Assembly (NCBI GenBank): GCA_035632955.1
Contig: DASQFU010000056.1
Coordinates: 1 to 12,147, forward strand
Direction: 5' to 3'
Source: DASQFU01 sp035632955
GTDB lineage: Bacteria > Eisenbacteria > RBG-16-71-46
Length of the DNA: 12,147 nucleotides
Shown here: one piece after another, positions 7,326-12,147 of the stretch
Numbering within the stretch: the stretch's first letter is position 1
How the letters are laid out: every line of letters begins with the position of its first letter
Notes under the pieces: generated by a model
Database searches by the model: none
What the model was told of the DNA's origin: nothing
The model's input: only the letters and a program-made list of their open reading frames with translations
Program-made: the position numbers and the translations under genes

Positions 7326-7420
7326 AGGAGAATCAGCTCCATCAGGATTCGGGCCCTCGCGGCCATCACCGGCACCGGACGCCTCGATCTTCCTGCGGCT
7401 AAACGAGGAGTCGATTTCCA

Positions 7421-7603
7421 ATGTTTCAGATCGTTCAGAGCTTGATTCAGCAGGAGCAAGGCAGGGATCCGATCGAATACGCATTGCTCGCCGCCTTCCT
7501 CGCTTCGCTGATGACGGTCGCGCTTCTGACCGATCCCCTCGGCATCAAGCTCGCGGTGGTCGCCGCGTATCAGCGCACCGCCGACGTGCTGCGGGCCCAA
7601 TAG
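7421..7603 (+). CDS. flp: Second Flp-type prepilin, divergent
   Basis: A 60-aa paralogue of the preceding pilin. Its 14-residue leader MFQIVQSLIQQEQG has no Lys or Arg, which is unusual for a prepilin leader. Cleavage after Gly14 would expose Arg at +1, with RDPIEYALLAAFLASL following; Glu+5 and Tyr+6 are kept. The DPLGIK motif after the helix is shared with the first pilin, but the rest differs (LAVVAAYQRTADVL). GAGGAG at 7405-7410 serves its ATG. Probably a minor or alternative pilin from an old tandem duplication; a decayed copy that is no longer processed is possible. Lies 19 bases before the prepilin peptidase gene. Confidence 0.88.
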   Translation: MFQIVQSLIQQEQGRDPIEYALLAAFLASLMTVALLTDPLGIKLAVVAAYQRTADVLRAQ

Positions 7604-7622
7604 AGACGGAGGCACCCCCGGC

Positions 7623-8141
7623 ATGACCGCACCGCTTTGGAACGCCATTCCGGTGCTGATCATCGCGGTGCTCGCCACCCGCTCCGACGTCAAGACCCGC
7701 AAGATCCCGAACGCCCTCACCTTTCCCGCGCTGCTGGCTGGACTCGCCACGCATCTCGCGCTGGGCGGCGGCTCCGGCTTGCTCGCAGCGGTTCTCGGCA
7801 TGGCCGTGGCGGGAGGTCTGCTCCTGCCGGGCTGGCTGCTGAAGTGGATGGGCGCCGGAGACGTGAAGCTCATGGCGGCGATCGGCGCGTGGCTGGCGTT
7901 TCCCCAGGCGCTGGTCGCCGTGCTCGCCTCCCTGGTCGCCGGCGGGGTGATCGCGCTAGTCGTGGCCGTGCGCCATGGGCGGCTCGCCCAGGCGCTGCAC
8001 GGAGCGGCCGGGATCGGCATGTGGAGCCTGAGCGGCGCCCGCGGGGCGGCCGCCGGGCTTCCGGTCACGACCGGGGTTCGGTTCCCGTTCGCCGTCGCGG
8101 TCCTGGCCGGATCCACATTGGCGTTATGGCTGAGACCGTGA
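7623..8141 (+). CDS. cpaA: Prepilin peptidase CpaA/TadV
   Basis: Integral membrane aspartic protease (peptidase A24) that removes Flp leaders at the inner membrane; 172 aa. The two catalytic Asp residues are visible: Asp22 in TRSDVKTRKIPN and Asp80 in the GAGDVKLMAAIG (GxGD) motif. About five to six hydrophobic segments run through the protein, and the C-terminus has RFPFAVAVLAG, matching the family ending. It lacks the N-terminal methylase domain of PilD, as expected for TadV. GGAGG at 7608-7612 lies 10 bases before the ATG. Co-oriented with and directly behind the two pilin genes it should process. Confidence 0.94.
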   Translation: MTAPLWNAIPVLIIAVLATRSDVKTRKIPNALTFPALLAGLATHLALGGGSGLLAAVLGMAVAGGLLLPGWLLKWMGAGDVKLMAAIGAWLAFPQALVAVLASLVAGGVIALVVAVRHGRLAQALHGAAGIGMWSLSGARGAAAGLPVTTGVRFPFAVAVLAGSTLALWLRP

Positions 8142-8369
8142 CGGCCGATAACGCGGGCGAAACGCAACGACCGCGAGCTCGCTGGTGAAAACGACCGAGT
8201 GCGCCGCGCGGACGTGCGCAGCACGACGTCGCAGTCGAGTTCACGAGAGAACGTCACCAAGCTTCACGGCGCTTCAAACACTGTTCGGCGCCGATTCAAC
8301 CCACCCCATGTCGCCGACCGGACAGGCCGTGACGCGTAACCAGGGGTCTTCGTAACGGAGGATGAGACC
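8142..8369 (+). other. Intergenic region between cpaA and cpaB
   Basis: These 228 bases hold no supported gene. Visible structure: CGTGC/GCACG around GCA (8213-8225), a GCTTCA direct repeat spaced 10 bp (8261-8266, 8271-8276), and CGGCGC/GCGCCG (8267-8272, 8288-8293) with a 15-base loop. There is no T-run and no clear promoter. The gap is large for this otherwise tight locus, so a second promoter for cpaB onward is plausible. The cpaB ribosome binding site GGAGG is at 8357-8361. Confidence 0.5.
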
Positions 8370-9251
8370 GTGACCGCGAGCAAGGGACACACCTTCATTG
8401 TCGTGGCGGTCCTGCTGGGCGCGGCGGCGGCTGTGGTCGGTTACTACGGCCTCACTGCGCTGGCCAGCCAGGCAGCCGAACGCACGAACGCCAGCCACCA
8501 GAATGTCGTGGTGACCGCGACCGACCTGACGTTCGGCGTCAAGCTCGACAAGAACATGCTGCGGACCGTCCGCTATCCGAAGGAAAGCGTTCCGGTCGGC
8601 GCGTTCTCGACCATGGACTCGGCGATCGGACAGACGACGAAGGTGTTCATGGGCGCCCGCGAGCCGGTGACGGCGATCAAGCTCTCGTCCCGGGGCGGCG
8701 GCCTCTCGATGCTGGTGCGCCCGTCGATGCGCGCGGCGAGTCTGGAAGTGAACGCGGTTTCGGGCGTGTCCGGCTTCGTGCTGCCCGGCGACCGTGTCGA
8801 CGTGCTGGTCACGGTCGACCCGCGCGGCACCCAGGAAGACGCCGTGACGCGCACCGTGCTCCAGAACATCGAGGTTCTCGCCGCCGGTCAGAAGACCGAG
8901 CAGCAGGACAACAAGCCGATCACGACCCAGAGCGTGACACTGCTCGTGAATCCGCATGGCGCGGAGACCCTGGCGCTGGCGCTGCACGAAGGCAAGGTCC
9001 ACCTGGTCCTGCGCAATCCCGACGATCAGGACGAAGTCGACGTCACCTCGCTCTCGACGGGCCAGATGCTCGGGAGAGGCGCAGCGCCTGCGCCGGCCCC
9101 GATTCGCCGCAGCGTCGCACCGCGGCCGAGCCAGCAGGTGACCACGAGCCTGACCAAGCCTGTCGCCAAGCCCGACAAGCCCAAGGTGCGTGTGTTCCGT
9201 GGAACGAACATGACCGAGACACCGGCCGTCCTCGACAGCTCCGCCAACTGA
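8370..9251 (+). CDS. cpaB: Flp pilus assembly protein CpaB/RcpC
   Basis: Periplasmic, inner-membrane-anchored protein that works with the secretin gate; 293 aa. GTG start, 8 bases after GGAGG. One N-terminal membrane anchor (about 8-31). A SAF-type domain (about 45-108) includes TATDLTFGVKLDKNML and VRYPKESVPVGAF. The RcpC/CpaB core follows: VSGVSGFVLPGDRVDVLVTVD (130-150), LQNIEVLAAGQ (164-174) and SVTLLVNPHGAETLALALHEG (188-208). A Pro/Lys-rich linker (238-273) then leads to KVRVFRGTN, the short conserved C-terminal strand of the family. Placement immediately before the secretin gene is the standard order. Confidence 0.93.
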   Translation: MTASKGHTFIVVAVLLGAAAAVVGYYGLTALASQAAERTNASHQNVVVTATDLTFGVKLDKNMLRTVRYPKESVPVGAFSTMDSAIGQTTKVFMGAREPVTAIKLSSRGGGLSMLVRPSMRAASLEVNAVSGVSGFVLPGDRVDVLVTVDPRGTQEDAVTRTVLQNIEVLAAGQKTEQQDNKPITTQSVTLLVNPHGAETLALALHEGKVHLVLRNPDDQDEVDVTSLSTGQMLGRGAAPAPAPIRRSVAPRPSQQVTTSLTKPVAKPDKPKVRVFRGTNMTETPAVLDSSAN

Positions 9252-9289
9252 CCGCGTAGCGACGGCGTTCTTGAAACCAGGAGGAAACA

Positions 9290-10387
9290 ATGGAATCACG
9301 GAAGATCGTCTCAGCGGTCAAGGCGGGCGCGCTGCTGCTGGCGCTGGCAAGCTTCCCGCAGCTCGCGGGGGCCCAGGCGCACGAGCGGCTGCGGGTCGTG
9401 GCGGGGCGGGCCGAGGTCGTGAACCTGTCCGACGAAGTGCGGACGGTGGCGATCGCGGAGCCAAAGATCGCAGACGCGGCGGTCGGCTCGGCGAAGTCGG
9501 TGGTCGTGAACGGCAAGGCCCCGGGGATCACGAGTCTCGTGGTCTACACCGAAGGCGGCCGCTACAAGGTCTACGACGTCGAGGTCTACGTCCCGAACGG
9601 CGCCAAGCAGGTGTTGCTGCGATGCCGCGTCGCGGAGATCAACGACAACGCGAAGCGTGAGCTCGGCTTCGACTGGGTCGGTGACGGCGCCAACTCGGAC
9701 GGAGCGTTCCTCGGCGGCCTGTTCACGACCAAGGTGTCGACGCCCGCGATTCCGCTCGGCTTCGGGCCGCGCACCGACGGCACGTTCGACTTCGTCAACC
9801 ATAACGGCTCGTTCCATCTGCAGACCACGTGGCGCGCGCTGGAAGAGAAGGGCGACATCCGCGTGCTCGCCACGCCGACGCTGGTCGCGCGTAGCGGCGA
9901 AAAGGCCGAGTTCCATGCCGGCGGCGAGTTCCCGGTGCCAATCGCGAGCGGCGGCGGCTCCGGCGGCCTGGTGGCGGTCACGATCGAATGGAAGGAGTTC
10001 GGCGTGAAGCTGGACTTCACGCCCACGATCGGCGAGGACAACAGCATCTCGCTCAAGGTCGCTCCCGAGGTCAGCCAGATCGACTTCACGAACCCGCTGG
10101 TCTTGTCGGGGTTCACCGTTCCGACGCTGGTGACGCGCAAGGCCTCGACCACGGTCCAGATGATGCAGGGCGAGCACCTGGTCATCGGCGGTCTCAAGCA
10201 GACCGAGAACACGCGCGTGGTCAAGCGCATCCCGATTCTCGGCCAGATCCCGCTGCTCGGCTTCTTCTTCTCCAACACGCGGACGGAAAAGGTCGACCGC
10301 GAGCTGATGGTGGTCGTCTCACCGGAGATCGTGGAAGCCTCCGCCACCACGCCGAAGCTGCCGACCGACCGTCCGGAATCCAAGTAG
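9290..10387 (+). CDS. cpaC: Tad pilus secretin CpaC/RcpA (compact form)
   Basis: Outer-membrane secretin through which the Flp pilus leaves the cell; 365 aa. A strong AGGAGG (9279-9284) lies 5 bases before ATG. Signal peptide 1-29 (cut near LAGAQA). The pilus-assembly N-terminal domain (about 33-101) shows VNLSDEVRTVAIAEPKIADA and KAPGITSLVVY. The secretin domain (about 107-348) carries VLLRCRVAEIN, LEEKGDIRVLATPTLVARSGEKAEFHAGGE, VPTLVTRKASTTVQM (277-291), GEHLVIGGL and IPILGQIPLLGFFFSNTRTEKVDRELMVVVSPEIV. It appears to lack the BON domain often present between the two parts, which makes it shorter than many CpaC proteins. The pore-forming part is complete. Confidence 0.94.
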   Translation: MESRKIVSAVKAGALLLALASFPQLAGAQAHERLRVVAGRAEVVNLSDEVRTVAIAEPKIADAAVGSAKSVVVNGKAPGITSLVVYTEGGRYKVYDVEVYVPNGAKQVLLRCRVAEINDNAKRELGFDWVGDGANSDGAFLGGLFTTKVSTPAIPLGFGPRTDGTFDFVNHNGSFHLQTTWRALEEKGDIRVLATPTLVARSGEKAEFHAGGEFPVPIASGGGSGGLVAVTIEWKEFGVKLDFTPTIGEDNSISLKVAPEVSQIDFTNPLVLSGFTVPTLVTRKASTTVQMMQGEHLVIGGLKQTENTRVVKRIPILGQIPLLGFFFSNTRTEKVDRELMVVVSPEIVEASATTPKLPTDRPESK

Positions 10388-10391
10388 ACGC

Positions 10392-10667
10392 ATGAGCCGC
10401 CCACCGGTCCCACGCGCCCACCGGAACGAACGTAAGGCGATCCTCGTCTGGTGCGCCGGCTTCATGGGCGTGCTGGCGGGGTCCGGGGTGATCGGCCTCG
10501 ACGTGGCGAACCGGATGGCGGTTCGCGCTCGGCTCGAGAACGCCGCCGTCGCTGCGACGCCGGCGGTCCAGGCGGCGGTCGCGGACAAGGTTTCACCCAT
10601 CGAGGCGCCGGACGGCGCCGAGCGCGGCCCAAGTCACACGCCGTTCTCGTTGCGCCTGATGCCCTAG
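10392..10667 (+). CDS. Small TadG-like membrane protein
   Basis: A 91-aa protein starting 4 bases after the secretin stop with no clear ribosome binding site, so probably coupled. Residues 12-56 follow the N-terminal pattern of TadG/TadE-like proteins (Tad domain): a basic NERK, a single hydrophobic helix (about 16-36) with GFMGVLAGSGVIGLDVANR, then RARLENAAVAATPAV. This corresponds to the family's LAVDvgR...RRrLQnAADAAALA. TadG normally continues with a large periplasmic region; here only about 35 polar residues follow. It may be a pseudopilin-like anchor peptide that works in pilus assembly, or a remnant of a longer TadG. The family link rests on pattern matching by eye. Confidence 0.7.
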   Translation: MSRPPVPRAHRNERKAILVWCAGFMGVLAGSGVIGLDVANRMAVRARLENAAVAATPAVQAAVADKVSPIEAPDGAERGPSHTPFSLRLMP

Positions 10668-10678
10668 GCATACACGCG

Positions 10679-10684
10679 AAGGAG
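10679..10684 (+). promoter_or_regulatory. Ribosome binding site deciding the cpaE start
   Basis: AAGGAG lies 6 bases before ATG 10691. This excludes the upstream in-frame starts that overlap the small TadG-like gene. Confidence 0.85.
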
Positions 10685-10690
10685 TCGCGA

Positions 10691-11893
10691 ATGACTTTCA
10701 GCTTGCCGGTGGTTCTGGTCCACCGCGACGACTACGAGCGCGGGCAGTTGCGCGCCGCGCTCGAGGCGCTGCCTGGCATTCAAATCGTCGGCGAGCGCTC
10801 CGACCTGCGGTCGGGGCTGGCGCTCGCGCGCCAGGTTCGACCCGGCATTCTGATCCTGGACCTGGTGGCGCCGGTGGAAGACACCCTGCAGGCCGCCGCC
10901 CAGTACAAGCTGGATCACCACGATTGCGCGATCTTCCTGGCCTCGGAAGTGTTCGACCCGGAGACGCTGCTGCGCGCGTTGCGCGCCGGAGCCCAGGAAG
11001 TGCTGCGCCGTCCGCTGGACCGCGGCGCCCTGCGCGAGGCCGTCGAGCGCGTCACGCGCCAGCTCGCGAAGAAGAGCGGCGCCAGCAGCACGCGCGGCGT
11101 GATGACCGTGTTCTCGAACAAGGGCGGGTCGGGCGTCAGCACACTGGCGGCCAATCTGGCCCTGAGCCTCCGGCGGCACACCGGGCGCGAGGTCGCGCTC
11201 GCCGATTTCGACTACCAGTCGGGGGACGCGGGCTTCATGCTCGGGCTCTCGCCGACGCGCTCGCTGGCCGACATCCTGTCGGCTCCCAACATGGATTCCG
11301 CGAGTGTCCAGGCCGCGCTCATGAAACACGACAGCGGCCTGTTCGTCCTCTCGCAACCGGAGCACCTGGACCGCGTGGACGGCGTGACCGCGCAGCAGAT
11401 GGCGGGCGTGCTGGACATGCTCGCCTCGATGTTCGACTACGTGGTCGTGGACGCGCCCCACGTGTTCAACGACATCACGCTCGAAGTCTTCGACCGCTCG
11501 ACGCAAATCCTGCTCATGACCGAGCCCAGCATTCCGTCGGTGCGCGCCGCCCGGCGTTCGTTCGAGATCTTCAACAAACTGAACTTCATGGTCTCGAACG
11601 ATCGCGTGCGCCTGATCGTCAATCGCCGCTCCGACCAGAGCGCGATCACGATTCCGCAGATCGAGGAGACGCTCGGCGTCCCGGTGTTCGGAAGCATTGC
11701 CAACGATTACGCGTCCGTGAGCCGGGCGATCAACGTCGGCAAGCCTCTGTGCGGTGACAACGTCGAGAGCCGCGCCGGTCGCGACATCGCCGGTCTGGCT
11801 CGCAAGCTGGTTCCAACTGAAGTCGTCGACGAGTCGGTGGAAGCCGTGCCGGTCAAGCGTCCGGCGCGACTGCGCCTGTTTGGAAAGGGGTAA
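10691..11893 (+). CDS. cpaE: Pilus localization ATPase CpaE/TadZ with N-terminal receiver-like domain
   Basis: ParA/MinD-superfamily protein that places the Tad machine; cytoplasmic, 400 aa. Residues 1-122 form a receiver-like domain with the acidic pair Asp13-Asp14, the phospho-acceptor position Asp57 in ILILDL, and Ser85. The usual Lys before Pro is Arg107 (RRPLD), so it is probably an atypical receiver. The ATPase part opens at about 136 with a deviant Walker A, SNKGGSGVST (Lys144 present, but Val149 where ParA has the P-loop Lys), a change common in TadZ proteins. Further motifs are ALADFDYQSGDAGFMLGL (169-186) and YVVVDAPHVFNDITLEVF, the second Walker B-like strand. The C-terminus ends in a basic RPARLRLFGKG. 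Lies 6 bases before cpaF. Confidence 0.93.
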   Translation: MTFSLPVVLVHRDDYERGQLRAALEALPGIQIVGERSDLRSGLALARQVRPGILILDLVAPVEDTLQAAAQYKLDHHDCAIFLASEVFDPETLLRALRAGAQEVLRRPLDRGALREAVERVTRQLAKKSGASSTRGVMTVFSNKGGSGVSTLAANLALSLRRHTGREVALADFDYQSGDAGFMLGLSPTRSLADILSAPNMDSASVQAALMKHDSGLFVLSQPEHLDRVDGVTAQQMAGVLDMLASMFDYVVVDAPHVFNDITLEVFDRSTQILLMTEPSIPSVRAARRSFEIFNKLNFMVSNDRVRLIVNRRSDQSAITIPQIEETLGVPVFGSIANDYASVSRAINVGKPLCGDNVESRAGRDIAGLARKLVPTEVVDESVEAVPVKRPARLRLFGKG

Positions 11894-11899
11894 CCGTCC

Positions 11900-12147
11900 A
11901 TGAATCTCCGCCATCGTCTCGGTCGTGGCAACGGCGCCACGGCGACGCCGACGCCGCTGCTCTCGATCCGTCCGAGCGATACCGAGCCCGACCGCTATCA
12001 GGTCATCAAGAAGCAACTGCATCGCGAGCTGATCGGCAAGCTGGATCTCGCGCAGCTCGAGAGTCTCGACGAGACCCAGCGGCGCACCCAGGTCGAGCAG
12101 GTCGCGCGGCGCCTGCTGGTGGAGTCGGAGATTCGTCTGACGCGCGG
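11900..12147 (+). CDS. cpaF: Pilus assembly ATPase CpaF/TadA, N-terminal part (cut by window edge)
   Basis: Start of the secretion-type ATPase that powers Flp pilus assembly; 82 complete codons are visible. After a low-complexity Thr/Pro linker (about 10-22) comes YQVIKKQLHRELIGKLDLAQLESLD, the hallmark N-terminal helical segment of CpaF (YqxlKxxLHxxLIxxLDLxxL). It continues into QVEQVARRLLVESEIRLTR. The Walker motifs lie beyond the window. ATG starts 6 bases after the cpaE stop. The family call depends on this short stretch plus gene order, and both agree. Confidence 0.9.
   Translation, partial: MNLRHRLGRGNGATATPTPLLSIRPSDTEPDRYQVIKKQLHRELIGKLDLAQLESLDETQRRTQVEQVARRLLVESEIRLTR

Noticed and set aside
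8126..8188. A 20-residue frame MAETVTADNAGETQRPRARW overlapping the cpaA end
   Set aside because: It has no ribosome binding site, is very short, and has no hydrophobic or conserved feature.

Overview
The window is GC-rich throughout and gene-dense, with no mobile element, CRISPR array, tRNA or rRNA visible. Signal-peptide-bearing proteins, a secretin and a periplasmic-type cell-wall amidase point to a diderm bacterium. The gene style (GTG starts, sigma-54-like promoter, compact Tad locus) would fit a GC-rich environmental lineage such as Candidatus Eisenbacteria or Myxococcota-like bacteria. That placement is inference only, because no phylogenetic marker is present.

Layout: (1) 1-1826, minus strand: the 5' 608 codons of a secreted N-acetylmuramoyl-L-alanine amidase. 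It has a complete Amidase_3 domain, a beta-rich middle, and the start of a second Amidase_3-like domain that has lost its first two zinc ligands; it runs off the left edge. (2) 1827-2036: divergent intergenic region. (3) 2037-6676, plus strand: a complete branched-chain amino acid-type ABC transporter operon, livK-livH-livM-livG-livF. Genes are tightly packed with two 4-bp GTGA overlaps, and a strong intrinsic terminator lies at 6741-6788. (4) 6789-7072: a regulatory region with a GG-N10-GC sigma-54-type promoter at 6901-6916, upstream dyads that could bind an activator, and a structured leader of about 146 nt. (5) 7073-12147, plus strand: a Tad/Flp type IVc pilus locus. In order it holds two 60-aa Flp prepilins separated by a 35-nt stem-loop, the CpaA/TadV prepilin peptidase, CpaB/RcpC, the CpaC/RcpA secretin, a 91-aa TadG-like membrane anchor, CpaE/TadZ and the beginning of the CpaF/TadA ATPase, cut by the right edge.

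How the parts work together: LivK captures a substrate in the periplasm, LivHM form the channel and LivGF hydrolyse ATP. In the pilus locus, CpaA should cleave the Flp leaders at Gly14, CpaF should power assembly, CpaE should position the machine at the pole or membrane, and CpaC with CpaB should form the outer-membrane gate. The inner-membrane platform genes (tadB, tadC) are not in view and probably lie to the right.

The points most worth a second look are the degenerate second amidase domain, the sigma-54-type control region, the hairpin after the first pilin gene, the unusual second pilin, and the miniature TadG-like protein. I did not find a system with no known relatives; the novelty here is in variants of known families.
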